A stretch of 64,000 nucleotides of DNA from Terrilactibacillus laevilacticus (GTDB lineage Bacteria; Bacillota; Bacilli; Bacillales; Sporolactobacillaceae), in contig NZ_VDCY01000001.1 in NCBI RefSeq assembly GCF_006517395.1, positions 558,001-622,000 of the forward strand, in the 5' to 3' direction. Every line of letters begins with the position of its first letter. Positions within the stretch are counted from its first letter, which is position 1. A program made the position numbers and the translations under genes. Positions 18,271-27,652 of the stretch are shown here, one piece after another. Below the pieces are notes generated by a model. The model did not search any database. It saw nothing but the letters and a program-made list of their open reading frames with translations, and had not been told where the DNA came from.

Positions 18271-19428
18271 GTGACAAAAAAGTTAACCCTTATTGCGACA
18301 ACTGCGATGGGTTTAGAAGCAATTGCTGCAGATGAACTGCGAAAGCTAGGGTACACGGATTTACAAGTTGAAAATGGAAAAATTACATTTCAAGGTGAAC
18401 CAAAAGATATTTGCAGAACAGCACTATGGCTTAGAACAACTGAACGAATTAAAGTAAAAATAGGTGAATTTAAAGCAACGTCGTTTGATGCTTTATTTGA
18501 GCAAACCAAAGCTCTTCCTTGGGGTGACTATTTGCCCGCTAATGCAGAATTTCCAGTTTCGGGGAAATCGATAAAATCGGAGTTATACAGTGTACCTGAT
18601 TGTCAATCCATTGTAAAAAAAGCGATTGTAGAGAGTTTGAAAAATAAATACCATATCGATTGGTTTACCGAAGATGGACCTTTCTTTAAAATTGAAGTGA
18701 CATTAAGAAAGAATATCGCAACCATCTTAATTGACGCAAGTGGTGCCATGCATAAACGGGGATATCGTTACCTACATGGAGAAGCCCCTCTTAGAGAAAC
18801 TCTTGCAGCCGCTCTTATCTATTTAACAAAATGGACACCAGACCGTCCGTTTGTAGACCCGTTTTGCGGTTCTGGAACATTACCGATCGAAGCAGCCTTA
18901 ATCGGTCAAAATATTGCGCCAGGTTTTAATCGCGAGTATATTTCAGAAGATTGGCCATGGATTCCAAAGTCAGATTGGGATGAAGCACGCTTGGAAGTAG
19001 AAGATTTAGCTCGCTATGATCAACAACTCAACATTTTAGGAAGCGATATTGATCATAAGATGGTTGAATTGGCCTCACATAATGCAATGGAGGCGGGGTT
19101 TGGTGATTTGATTAAGTTTAAGCAAATGCAGGCAGCGGATTTTACTACACGCGAGGAGTACGGCTGTATGGTAGGGAATCCCCCTTATGGTGAAAGAATG
19201 AGCGATATTGAAACCATTCGTAAAGTATGCGGTCAATTAGGCCAAATTTATAAAGAGAATCCTACTTGGTCGTTTTATTTTATCTCTTCATTCGCTGAAT
19301 TTGAAACTTGTTTTGGAAAAAAAGCATCAAAAAAACGTAAACTCTATAACGGTCGTATACGAACGGACTATTATCAATATTATGGTAAACGACCGCCTAG
19401 ACAATCTGAATTTGAACACAACGAATAA
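18271..19428 (+). CDS. rlmL: 23S rRNA guanine-N2 methyltransferase (YpsC/RlmL type)
   Basis: Protein of 385 residues, the length of the B. subtilis YpsC. It has an N-terminal ferredoxin-like plus THUMP region (about 1-155) for RNA binding and a C-terminal Rossmann methyltransferase: motif I region PFVDPFCGSGTLPIEAALIG near 190, acidic motif ILGSDIDHKM near 255, and the catalytic NPPYGERM near 306. It methylates a guanine N2 of 23S rRNA in the family of E. coli RlmL's first domain. The start is GTG 18271 after GAGGAGG. The order rnpB-ypsC is conserved, interrupted here by a MITE. Confidence 0.92.
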   Translation: MTKKLTLIATTAMGLEAIAADELRKLGYTDLQVENGKITFQGEPKDICRTALWLRTTERIKVKIGEFKATSFDALFEQTKALPWGDYLPANAEFPVSGKSIKSELYSVPDCQSIVKKAIVESLKNKYHIDWFTEDGPFFKIEVTLRKNIATILIDASGAMHKRGYRYLHGEAPLRETLAAALIYLTKWTPDRPFVDPFCGSGTLPIEAALIGQNIAPGFNREYISEDWPWIPKSDWDEARLEVEDLARYDQQLNILGSDIDHKMVELASHNAMEAGFGDLIKFKQMQAADFTTREEYGCMVGNPPYGERMSDIETIRKVCGQLGQIYKENPTWSFYFISSFAEFETCFGKKASKKRKLYNGRIRTDYYQYYGKRPPRQSEFEHNE

Positions 19429-19519
19429 CTTTCTTCTTAAGCAAAGCAGGAATTAGAGGTCATACCGTCGAACGCTTTTTAAAGTAACATTTACATTAAT
19501 AAAAAGGGTGTGTTTGTAA

Positions 19520-21031
19520 ATGCCTATCCAAGAAGTGGAAAAAGCTTATTTTGAGTATGTAAAGAAAATGATGGACTTTAACGAAGCAATCGCGCTTGCT
19601 GCTTGGGACATGCGGACGGGTGCCCCAAAGAATGGAATTGGACAAAGATCAGAAGTTGTAGGTACTTTATCTGACGAAGTTTTTAAACGGTCGATTTCTG
19701 ATGAAATGAAAGGATACATAGATGCTTTATCTGATCCTGCTGTTCAAGATTCACTAAGTGAGAGAACGAGGAGATCAGTTGAAAAATCACGAGAAGAATA
19801 CAATCGCAACGTAAATATTCCTCCAGAGGAAAATAAAGCCTATATCATTCTTCAAACAACAGCAGAAAGTGTGTGGGAAGAAGCAAAAGAGAAATCAGAT
19901 TTTAGTCTATTGCAGCCTTATCTTGAGAAAATGGTAGATTATAAAAAACGCTTTATTCGTTATTGGGGAGAAAAAGGTGGTTCGAAATATAACACCCTTC
20001 TTGATTTATATGAGCCTGGAATAACGGTTGACATCATCGACCGAGTTTTCAAACAACTTAGGGAAGGCATTGTTCCACTCGTTAAACAAATAGCTGAAAA
20101 AAAGCAGCCTCAGACAGCGTTTTTAAACGAACATTTCCCTAAAGAAAAACAAAGGGAATTTAGTATCCATATGTTAAAGAAAATGGGGTATGACTTTCAT
20201 TCAGGTCGTTTAGATGAAACCATGCATCCATTTGAAATAACTTTAAATCCAGGCGACGTACGTGTGACCACTCATTATCTTGAAGATGATTTTCAATCGG
20301 CTATCTTCGGAACCATCCATGAAGGCGGACATGCTTTATATGAACAGCATATTTCAAAAGACCTCATTGGAACTCCGCTTTGCACGGGAACATCGATGGG
20401 TATTCATGAATCTCAATCATTGTTTTTTGAAAATGTGGTCGGGCGAAGTTATGCTTTTTGGGAAGCCCATTATGGCGAACTAAAATCATATAGCAGCGGT
20501 CAGTTTGATGATGTTTCTTTAGATGATTTCTACCGGGCTATTAATGTTTCAAAACCGTCGTTTATCCGTATCCATGCGGATGAGTTAACTTATCCGTTGC
20601 ATATAATGGTTCGATATGAACTAGAGAAGGGTCTTTTTGATGGAGATTTACATGTTAAAGATTTACCAGGTGTTTGGAATGAAAAAATGAAGGAATACTT
20701 AGGCATTGTCCCAACGAATGATCGGGAAGGTGTATTACAAGATATTCATTGGCCAGGAGGAGATTTCGGCTATTTTCCATCATACGCCCTTGGGTATGTG
20801 TATGCGGCCCAATTCAAACATAGGATGTTAAAAGACATACCTGATTTCGATCATCAATTAAAAAATGGTAACATTGATGCGATACGTTCTTGGTTGACGA
20901 AACATATTCATCAATACGGTAGTTTAAAGAAACCGCTAGAAATTATCCTTGATACAACAGGTGAAAACATTAATGCCAGTTATCTAATTAACTATCTCAA
21001 TGAAAAATATAAGGAAGTTTATGGGCTGTAA
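19520..21031 (+). CDS. ypwA: M32-family metallocarboxypeptidase
   Basis: Zinc carboxypeptidase of the thermostable carboxypeptidase 1 (M32) family, 503 residues as in B. subtilis YpwA. The catalytic motif HEGGH is at 267-271, preceded by the family DVRVTTHY at about 246-253. The third ligand region HESQS follows near 297 and IHADELTYPLH near 353. It trims C-terminal amino acids from peptides in the cytoplasm, with no signal peptide. It follows rlmL by about 90 bases and is read in the same direction. Confidence 0.93.
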   Translation: MPIQEVEKAYFEYVKKMMDFNEAIALAAWDMRTGAPKNGIGQRSEVVGTLSDEVFKRSISDEMKGYIDALSDPAVQDSLSERTRRSVEKSREEYNRNVNIPPEENKAYIILQTTAESVWEEAKEKSDFSLLQPYLEKMVDYKKRFIRYWGEKGGSKYNTLLDLYEPGITVDIIDRVFKQLREGIVPLVKQIAEKKQPQTAFLNEHFPKEKQREFSIHMLKKMGYDFHSGRLDETMHPFEITLNPGDVRVTTHYLEDDFQSAIFGTIHEGGHALYEQHISKDLIGTPLCTGTSMGIHESQSLFFENVVGRSYAFWEAHYGELKSYSSGQFDDVSLDDFYRAINVSKPSFIRIHADELTYPLHIMVRYELEKGLFDGDLHVKDLPGVWNEKMKEYLGIVPTNDREGVLQDIHWPGGDFGYFPSYALGYVYAAQFKHRMLKDIPDFDHQLKNGNIDAIRSWLTKHIHQYGSLKKPLEIILDTTGENINASYLINYLNEKYKEVYGL

Positions 21032-21077
21032 TTTTAAGAAATTTTTCATTTGAGATTTTAAACATGAGGTGATCACT

Positions 21078-21488
21078 TTGTCGATTATTCAGCCTAAGGA
21101 TATTAAAGAGATATTATCGAGGAGCAAGCGGATTGCCGTCGTGGGATTATCAGATAAACCGAATCGAACGAGTTATCAAGTAGCCAACTATATGCGCCAA
21201 GCAGGGTATACTATCATACCCGTCAACCCAACAGTCGACGAAGTATTCGGAATAAAGGCTGTTCCGACTTTAAAAGATGTTGATGGCTCAATTGATATTG
21301 TGAATGTTTTTAGACGTAGTGATGCTTTGTTAGAGGTTGCAAAAGAAACGGTAGACGTACAAGCAAAAGTTTTTTGGGCTCAACTTGGATTATATCATCA
21401 AGAAGCGGAGTCCTATTTAGCAAAGCATCACATTCCAACGATTATGAATCAATGCATTAAAGTGGCTCATCAACACTACATCCTATAA
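21078..21488 (+). CDS. yneT: CoA-binding domain protein (YneT/YccU type)
   Basis: Small Rossmann-fold CoA-binding protein of 136 residues. The family N-terminus (SKRIAVVGLSDKPNRTSYQVANYMRQAGYTIIPVNP) and the following GIKAVPTLKDVDGSIDIVNVFRR and VFWAQLGLYHQEAE are intact. Its cellular role is not established. I choose TTG 21078, preceded by GAGGTGA at proper spacing; the GTG at 21069 lies inside that site. B. subtilis yneT also lies just upstream of parE-parC. Confidence 0.87.
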   Translation: MSIIQPKDIKEILSRSKRIAVVGLSDKPNRTSYQVANYMRQAGYTIIPVNPTVDEVFGIKAVPTLKDVDGSIDIVNVFRRSDALLEVAKETVDVQAKVFWAQLGLYHQEAESYLAKHHIPTIMNQCIKVAHQHYIL

Positions 21489-21491
21489 AAA

Positions 21492-21530
21492 AAGATGGAC
21501 TTTGCTAAAAAGTAGAGTCTATCTCTTTAT
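21492..21530 (+). terminator. terminator of the yneT-like gene
   Basis: AGATGGACT / AGTCTATCT imperfect hairpin followed by a short T-rich run (CTCTTTAT). Confidence 0.6.
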
Positions 21531-21688
21531 TGATTTCAGAAAAGTCAAAATATTGAATTTGACGATTTCAAGGTATTATGCCATAGTAGAATACGTGTTC
21601 TTTTATGATGATCATAAATAGAGTCCTTATTTCATAATAAACATTAAAAAGATTGCTCATTTTTAAAGTTACTGGTTTAATACATAAA

Positions 21689-21959
21689 GAGGTTGTTCAA
21701 AAAGTCACCAAATGATAGTGCGAATCTCGGCGCCCGTTTGTTTTTCCGGTCCTCATGTAGCGGATACAAGAGGATTGCTGGCTATAATCGCTCACGTCCT
21801 GTGACTGGCGCCAGAAGCTAGCATGTCATGTGGAATGCCGGTCCTAAGGAACTCTTATCCTTCCGACGCCCAGAACGGGCAAGTAACTGGCGTTTCTTGC
21901 AGGATGCCAGTGTACTTAGCCAGTAACCCTTTTCATTTGTCAACTTTTTGAAAACGCAC
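21689..21959 (+). mobile_element. MITE-like element, copy 2 (271 bp, long form)
   Basis: It starts GAGGTTGTTCAAAAAGTCACC and ends TTTTTGAAAACGCAC, flanked by an exact 5-bp repeat ATAAA (21684-21688 and 21960-21964). It is one of the two long forms and carries the internal tract with CTTCCGACGCCCAG and GGCGTTTCTTGCAGGAT, shared with copies 1 and 5. It lies about 90 bases before parE, in a 563-base gap that otherwise holds only the upstream terminator. Confidence 0.87.
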
Positions 21960-22051
21960 ATAAAGTGGAATGTACATTTTATTTTTCTTATAAAATTTTT
22001 CTTTTTTATAAATGTTTTTTTTTGCAGCATGAAGTGAAGGGAGTTTGAACG

Positions 22052-24019
22052 ATGGTTAAACAAACTTATAATGACGATACGATACAGGTTCTTGAAGGGC
22101 TTGAAGCGGTTCGGAAACGACCAGGGATGTATATAGGTTCAACAGATGCCAAAGGATTGCATCATCTTGTTTATGAGATCGTTGATAATGCAGTGGATGA
22201 GGCACTTGCTGGTTATGGAGACCAAATCCTCGTAACGATTCATAAAGATAATAGTATCAGTGTACGAGATTATGGTCGCGGAATGCCTACAGGAATGCAT
22301 CGAACCGGTAAACCAACCCCTGAGGTTATTTTTACCATTCTCCATGCAGGTGGAAAATTTGGGCAAAGTGGTGGTTATAAAACAAGTGGGGGCCTTCATG
22401 GTGTAGGTGCCTCCGTTGTGAATGCTTTATCAGAATGGTTAGAAGTGACCATATGGCGAGACGGAGAAAAATTTAAACAACGATTTGAACATGGTGGCCA
22501 TCCGGCTACAACGCTTGAAAACTTAGGTAAAGCAAAAGGAACCGGGACGCTCATTCACTTTAAACCTGATTCATCCATATTTAGTACGATCGTTTTTAAT
22601 TTTGACGTCTTAAGCGAACGACTACAAGAAGCCGCTTTCCTACAAAAAGGACTAAAAATTATCCTTAACGATGAGCGGTCAGATAAAGAAGAGACGTATC
22701 AATATGAAACAGGTATCCAGGCCTTTATTGAGTATTTGAATGAAGATAAGGATACTTTGCATCCTGTTGTTTCTTTCTCAGGTCATTCAGGTGGAATCGA
22801 AAGCGATATTGCCTTTCAATTTAACGATGGGTATTCAGAAAATATCCTCTCCTTTGTCAATAACGTCAGGACACGTGATGGTGGAACGCATGAATCCGGT
22901 TTTAAAACGGCGATTACACGTGCATTTAATGATTATGCAAGGAAGAGTGGCCTACTTAAAGAAAAAGACAAGAATCTTGACGGAACAGACATTCGCGAGG
23001 GATTTACAGGGATTGTGTCTGTAAGGGTACCAGAAGAAAAGCTTCAGTTTGAAGGTCAAACCAAAGGAAAATTGGGGACGAATGAAGCACGTTCAGCAGT
23101 GGATGCCATCGTCTCCGAACAATTAAGTTATTTTTTAGAAGAAAACCCGAAAATCAGTGAAATGTTGATAAAAAAAGCAGTCAAAGCCTCTCAAGCTCGC
23201 GAAGCTGCAAGAAAAGCTCGCGAGGAGGCGAGAAATGGGAAAAAGGGGAAAAGAAGAGAAACCGTCTTAAGTGGTAAGCTCACTCCAGCTTCTTCAAAAA
23301 ATCCTGAACGTAATGAACTGTATCTTGTGGAAGGAGACTCAGCTGGTGGATCGGCTAAGCAAGGGAGGGACCGCAAATTTCAAGCTGTTTTGCCTCTTCG
23401 CGGAAAAGTCATCAACACTGAGAAAGCAAAACTTGCTGATATTCTTAAAAACGAAGAAATAAATACCATTATCCATGCCATTGGTGCTGGGGTTGGACCT
23501 GACTTTAACCTAGCTGATACAAACTACGACAAAGTGGTGATCATGACTGATGCAGATAATGACGGGGCACATATTCAAGTCTTGTTACTGACCTTTTTCT
23601 ATCGTTATATGCGACCGTTACTAGAAGCAGGAAAAGTTTATATCGCGCTCCCACCTCTTTATAAAGTTAGCAAAGGGTCCGGAAAAAAAGAAGTGTTAAA
23701 GTATGCTTGGGACGAACGAGGGTTGAAAGAAGCAATTAAAGAAATTGGAAAAGGGTATATCTTGCAGAGATACAAAGGATTAGGTGAAATGAACGCCGAT
23801 CAATTATGGGAGACAACCATGAACCCAGAAACAAGAACGCTCATCCGAGTTAAAATTGATGATCCCGCACATGCAGAAAGACGTGTAACCACACTTATGG
23901 GCGATAAAGTGGAACCAAGACGGAAATGGATTGAATCTCATGTTGCTTTCGGTTTAGATGAAGAAACAAATATTTTAGAAAATGAAAATATCTCTGTTAC
24001 TGAAGGAGAGAGACCATAA
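22052..24019 (+). CDS. parE: DNA topoisomerase IV subunit B
   Basis: ATPase subunit of topoisomerase IV, 655 residues. The GHKL ATPase domain shows EIVDNAVDEALAG near residue 46, the DYGRGMPTG motif near 75, and the GLHGVGASVVNALS lid motif near 113. The Toprim domain has YLVEGDSAGGSAKQGRDR near 424 and the DADNDGAHI metal motif near 500. The C-terminal RYKGLGEMNADQLWETTMNP is typical. The overlap of its stop with the start of the next gene and the ParE-like KGTGTLIHFKPD favour ParE over GyrB. It makes the enzyme that unlinks sister chromosomes. GAAGGGAG lies upstream. Confidence 0.95.
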   Translation: MVKQTYNDDTIQVLEGLEAVRKRPGMYIGSTDAKGLHHLVYEIVDNAVDEALAGYGDQILVTIHKDNSISVRDYGRGMPTGMHRTGKPTPEVIFTILHAGGKFGQSGGYKTSGGLHGVGASVVNALSEWLEVTIWRDGEKFKQRFEHGGHPATTLENLGKAKGTGTLIHFKPDSSIFSTIVFNFDVLSERLQEAAFLQKGLKIILNDERSDKEETYQYETGIQAFIEYLNEDKDTLHPVVSFSGHSGGIESDIAFQFNDGYSENILSFVNNVRTRDGGTHESGFKTAITRAFNDYARKSGLLKEKDKNLDGTDIREGFTGIVSVRVPEEKLQFEGQTKGKLGTNEARSAVDAIVSEQLSYFLEENPKISEMLIKKAVKASQAREAARKAREEARNGKKGKRRETVLSGKLTPASSKNPERNELYLVEGDSAGGSAKQGRDRKFQAVLPLRGKVINTEKAKLADILKNEEINTIIHAIGAGVGPDFNLADTNYDKVVIMTDADNDGAHIQVLLLTFFYRYMRPLLEAGKVYIALPPLYKVSKGSGKKEVLKYAWDERGLKEAIKEIGKGYILQRYKGLGEMNADQLWETTMNPETRTLIRVKIDDPAHAERRVTTLMGDKVEPRRKWIESHVAFGLDEETNILENENISVTEGERP

Positions 24020-26460
24020 TGGCGAGTCAAGAAAAACTACTCGATTTACCTCTTGAAGAAGTCATTGGTGATCGATTTGGTATTTATAGTAAATATATTA
24101 TTCAGGAAAGGGCTTTACCTGATGTAAGGGATGGTTTGAAACCCGTTCAAAGGCGAATTTTATATGCCATGTATCAAGATGGCAACACGTTTGAAAAACC
24201 GTTTCGGAAGTCAGCTAAAACAGTAGGTAATGTTATTGGTAATTACCATCCTCATGGAGACTCTTCTGTTTATGATGCCATGGTTCGTATGAGTCAAGAT
24301 TGGAAAGTGCGAAATGTTTTAATCCAAATGCATGGTAATAATGGGAGCTTAGATGGTGATCCACCTGCAGCGATGCGTTATACAGAAGCAAGATTGTCAT
24401 CCATTTCAAGTGAACTCTTGAGAGACATCGATAAACAAACGGTTGACTTTGTTTCAAACTTTGACGATACAACCGAAGAGCCGATTGTTTTACCTTCCCG
24501 ATATCCAAATCTTCTCGTGAATGGTTCGACAGGAATATCAGCAGGGTATGCTACAGAAATTCCTCCTCATCATTTGGGTGAAATTATAGATGCGACTATC
24601 TTACAAATGGAAAAACCGGATTGTACATTAGATGAATTAATGGCCATTGTAAAAGGCCCTGATTTTCCTACAGGCGGAATTGTACAAGGACTTGAAGGTA
24701 TTCGCAAAGCATATCGTACTGGCAAAGGAAAAATTATCGTACGTGGTCGCGCAGAGGTAGAACCATTACGTGGTGGCCGGGAGCAGATTGTGATTAATGA
24801 ATTACCATATGAAGTCAATAAAGCAAACCTTGTGAAAAAAATGGAAGAATTGCGTTTAGATCGAAAAGTTGAAGGTGTGGCTGAAGTTCGTGACGAAACC
24901 GATCGTACCGGTACAAGGATCATCATCGAGTTAAAAAAAGAAGCCGATGCCAATGGTATTCTAAACTACTACTATAAAAATACCGATCTACAAATCACAT
25001 ATAACTTTAATATGATTGCGATTAATCGTAAAACACCTGAATTGATGGGTCTTAAAGACATTTTAAAAGCTTATGTTGATCATCAAAAAGAAGTTGTCAT
25101 CAATCGATCAAAATATGACTTGAAGAAAAGCGTGGATCGTGAACATATCGTTCAAGGGTTAATTAGAGCTGTTTCTATTTTGGATGAAGTGATAGCAACC
25201 ATCCGTGCATCCAAAGATAAAAAAGATGCTAAATTGCACTTATCTGAACAATTTGGTTTTACAGAACCACAATCAGAAGCTATTGTTAATTTACAATTGT
25301 ATCGCTTAACAAATACAGATGTTGTGACATTAGAAAAAGAAGCTGAAGAATTGAAGAAAAATATAGCAAGCTTGCAGAAAATATTATCTTCAGATAAAGT
25401 TCTTGTGAATGTGATAAAAAAAGAGCTGCTCGCCACGAAGAAAAAGTATGAAGATCAAAGACGTACAACCATTGAAAATGAGATTGAGGAAATAAAAATT
25501 GATCTTGAAGTCATGGTAGCTTCAGAAGATGTTATGGTTTCACTTACCAAACATGGTTATGTAAAACGTTCAAGCCTACGCTCTTATGCAGCGAGTAATG
25601 ACAATGATATTTCGATGAAAGATGATGATTACTTGTTGTTTAAACAAGGAATGAATACGACAAATACCTTGTTGATATTCACTAAGAAAGGCCATTATCT
25701 TTACCTTCCTGTACATGAAATTCCAGATAAGCGATGGAAAGATATGGGCCAGCATGTAGCAAACATCATCCCAATTCAATCTGACGATTCGGTGATATGT
25801 GCTTATCCAATTGTCGATTTTAAAGAACCATTATACCTTAATTTCATTACTGAGCTTGGCATGATCAAACGAACAGAGCTGATGCAGTATCAAGCTCAAC
25901 GTCATTCTAAACCTCTCATGGCCTTGAAATTGAAAAAAGGCGATCAATTAGTTGATGTTCATTTAACAGATGGACAAGCGAATGTATTGATTGCCACAAA
26001 GCATGGCTTTGGATTATGGTTTGACGAGGCTGAAGCTGGAACAGTGGGTCAAAGAGCAAGTGGCGTCAAAGCGATTAATTTAAAAGATAACGATGTCGTG
26101 ATTGGCAGCGCAGTCTTTGGTGTAGGCCAAAACCCAGAAATAATTCTTGTTACACAACGCGGAGCAGTTAAAAAAATGTCGATCTATCATCAATTAGAAA
26201 AGACTTCTCGTGCAAGAAGAGGGGCCATGATGTTACGTGAACTAAAAAAATCACCGCATCGACTGGTTGGTGTGTCATTAATTGATAGCAGCGATCATCT
26301 CATGATTCTTACCGAAAATGGGGAAAGAGTCGAAGTAAATGCAAGTGATATCCGCTCTAGTGATCGATTAAGCAATGGATCCTATGTACTGGATCAAAAT
26401 GACACCGGTGATGCGATATCTATCTGGAAAAAATTAATGGATAAACAAGAGGATAAATAA
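24019..26460 (+). CDS. parC: DNA topoisomerase IV subunit A
   Basis: DNA-cleaving subunit of topoisomerase IV, 813 residues. The active-site tyrosine is Y121 in AAMRYTEARLS. The quinolone-pocket helix reads HPHGDSSVYDAMVR (about 78-91), with Asp at 86 where Glu is the usual residue. C-terminal beta-pinwheel repeats for DNA wrapping follow (GVKAINLKDNDVVIGS, TQRGAVKKM). The ATG overlaps the last base of the parE stop, giving a coupled parEC operon, and a strong terminator follows. Confidence 0.96.
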   Translation: MASQEKLLDLPLEEVIGDRFGIYSKYIIQERALPDVRDGLKPVQRRILYAMYQDGNTFEKPFRKSAKTVGNVIGNYHPHGDSSVYDAMVRMSQDWKVRNVLIQMHGNNGSLDGDPPAAMRYTEARLSSISSELLRDIDKQTVDFVSNFDDTTEEPIVLPSRYPNLLVNGSTGISAGYATEIPPHHLGEIIDATILQMEKPDCTLDELMAIVKGPDFPTGGIVQGLEGIRKAYRTGKGKIIVRGRAEVEPLRGGREQIVINELPYEVNKANLVKKMEELRLDRKVEGVAEVRDETDRTGTRIIIELKKEADANGILNYYYKNTDLQITYNFNMIAINRKTPELMGLKDILKAYVDHQKEVVINRSKYDLKKSVDREHIVQGLIRAVSILDEVIATIRASKDKKDAKLHLSEQFGFTEPQSEAIVNLQLYRLTNTDVVTLEKEAEELKKNIASLQKILSSDKVLVNVIKKELLATKKKYEDQRRTTIENEIEEIKIDLEVMVASEDVMVSLTKHGYVKRSSLRSYAASNDNDISMKDDDYLLFKQGMNTTNTLLIFTKKGHYLYLPVHEIPDKRWKDMGQHVANIIPIQSDDSVICAYPIVDFKEPLYLNFITELGMIKRTELMQYQAQRHSKPLMALKLKKGDQLVDVHLTDGQANVLIATKHGFGLWFDEAEAGTVGQRASGVKAINLKDNDVVIGSAVFGVGQNPEIILVTQRGAVKKMSIYHQLEKTSRARRGAMMLRELKKSPHRLVGVSLIDSSDHLMILTENGERVEVNASDIRSSDRLSNGSYVLDQNDTGDAISIWKKLMDKQEDK

Positions 26461-26477
26461 ATACCTAAATTTAAAAT

Positions 26478-26510
26478 AACAGGGTCTATGCTTGCCATAG
26501 ACCCTGTTTC
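26478..26510 (+). terminator. terminator of parEC
   Basis: A strong 13-bp stem AACAGGGTCTATG / CATAGACCCTGTT with loop CTTGC, followed by a short T run. Confidence 0.85.
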
Positions 26511-26583
26511 AAATCGTCTGGTTTAGCCATTTACTTATTATAATTGCTGCCAACATCTTATGTTAACGATATAAAAGAGAGCG

Positions 26584-26627
26584 TTGACAAACTATTTGTG
26601 TTAACTTAATATAAAATTAAGTTAACA
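26584..26627 (+). promoter_or_regulatory. bioY promoter with BirA operator
   Basis: TTGACA (26584-26589) and TAATAT (26607-26612) are 17 bases apart. Over the -10 lies a perfect inverted repeat, TGTTAACTTAA (26599-26609) and TTAAGTTAACA (26617-26627), separated by 7 bases. TGTTAAC/GTTAACA arms are the hallmark of the BirA biotin operator in bacilli. Biotin-loaded BirA is expected to shut off bioY. Confidence 0.85.
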
Positions 26628-26640
26628 TGAGGAGATTAAG

Positions 26641-27201
26641 ATGAAAACAAAAACTTTAGTACTTATATCATTATTTGTTGCTTTTATGGCCGTTTTAGGA
26701 TTTATGCCAGGAATTCCAGTACCAGTGATTAGTGTATCAATTACTCTGCAAACTTTAGGTGTCATGCTGATTGGCGGAGTACTTGGGGCTAAAAAAGGAT
26801 TTACCACGCTCTTTGTCTTTACTTTACTTGTCGCTATTGGAGCTCCTTTTTTAGCAGGGGGTCGTGGAGGATTATCATCACTTGTGGGTCCTTCTGGTGG
26901 CTATATTCTTTCTTGGCCAGTAGCAGCTTTCGTCATCGGTCTATTATCAAACTTCGTAAAACCAGGTCGCTATCAAGTTGTCAAATATTTTGGGATTAAT
27001 GTGTTAGGTGGTATTATCCTTGTCTATGCTGCAGGAATTATGTATTACTCAATGATTACATCTTCGCCAATTATCCCGGTAACGGCTGCCAACTTGGCGT
27101 TTATTCCTGGTGATGTGATTAAGGCAATTGTAAGCGCCGTTTTGACAGTGCAACTTAGAAAAAGACTAAAACTATCTAATAATACAAAAATGGCTGCATA
27201 G
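26641..27201 (+). CDS. bioY: biotin transporter BioY
   Basis: Membrane S-component of an ECF-type biotin importer, 186 residues with about six hydrophobic spans. Family motifs include PVPVISVSITLQTLGVMLIGGVLGAKKG and the loop FLAGGRGGLSSLVGPSGGYILSWPVAAFVIG. The EcfAA'T energising module is not nearby and is normally shared with other importers. ATGAGGAG lies upstream of the ATG. Control by BirA is supported by the palindrome over its promoter. Confidence 0.95.
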   Translation: MKTKTLVLISLFVAFMAVLGFMPGIPVPVISVSITLQTLGVMLIGGVLGAKKGFTTLFVFTLLVAIGAPFLAGGRGGLSSLVGPSGGYILSWPVAAFVIGLLSNFVKPGRYQVVKYFGINVLGGIILVYAAGIMYYSMITSSPIIPVTAANLAFIPGDVIKAIVSAVLTVQLRKRLKLSNNTKMAA

Positions 27202-27235
27202 CTTAAACAGCCATAATAAAACATAAAGTAAAGTA

Positions 27236-27274
27236 AAAACTCTCTGGATCTACTTAATACCAGAGAGTTTATTC
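27236..27274. terminator. bidirectional terminator between bioY and crcB
   Basis: AAACTCTCTGG / CCAGAGAGTTT hairpin with A-rich and T-rich flanks between convergent genes. Confidence 0.8.
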
Positions 27275-27292
27275 ATGTCATTAACCAGACTG

Positions 27293-27652
27293 CTATTCTA
27301 TAGCTACGATTAAACCGAGGTAAGCTAAGAAAAGGCCGACTAAATAGGTTAAAGTCAGATAAAGACCGAATGCTTTCCATTTTTTACTTTTTAATAGTTG
27401 AATTAACTCTAAGTTCAACGTTGAAAAAGTCGTGAAGGCTCCCATAAATCCTGTTCCTAAAATTAGTACCCAAGTTAAAGTAAAATCACTCCCGGCTATG
27501 AAACCTAATAAGAATGATCCTATCCAGTTAATGCATAACGTACCTATTGGTAAAGTAGATGATATGTTTTTCTTAGCCATGTTACTGATAAAAAAACGAG
27601 CGGTTGCACCTAGGAAACCACCTATTGAGACTTGAAGTAGATGTAATATCAT
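27293..27652 (-). CDS. crcB2: fluoride channel CrcB/Fluc, second subunit
   Basis: Four-span membrane protein of 119 residues of the Fluc/CrcB family. The family motifs are GGFLGATARFFIS near the N-terminus, GTLCINWIGSFLLGF, and GTGFMGAFTTFSTLNLE with the conserved TFS(T) of the fluoride pore. Bacilli often have two crcB genes whose products may pair as a heterodimer. Its ATG overlaps the stop of the upstream crcB by four bases, so the two are co-transcribed under the fluoride riboswitch. Confidence 0.93.
   Translation of the reverse strand: MILHLLQVSIGGFLGATARFFISNMAKKNISSTLPIGTLCINWIGSFLLGFIAGSDFTLTWVLILGTGFMGAFTTFSTLNLELIQLLKSKKWKAFGLYLTLTYLVGLFLAYLGLIVAIE

Noticed and set aside
23191-24953. 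Several minus-strand frames inside parE and parC
   Set aside because: They mirror strongly conserved genes on the plus strand, are rich in Ser and Phe as expected of reversed coding sequence, and lack ribosome sites.
26599-26627. Reading the palindrome at bioY as a terminator
   Set aside because: There is no T run after it, it overlaps the -10 box, and the arms TGTTAAC/GTTAACA are those of the BirA operator.
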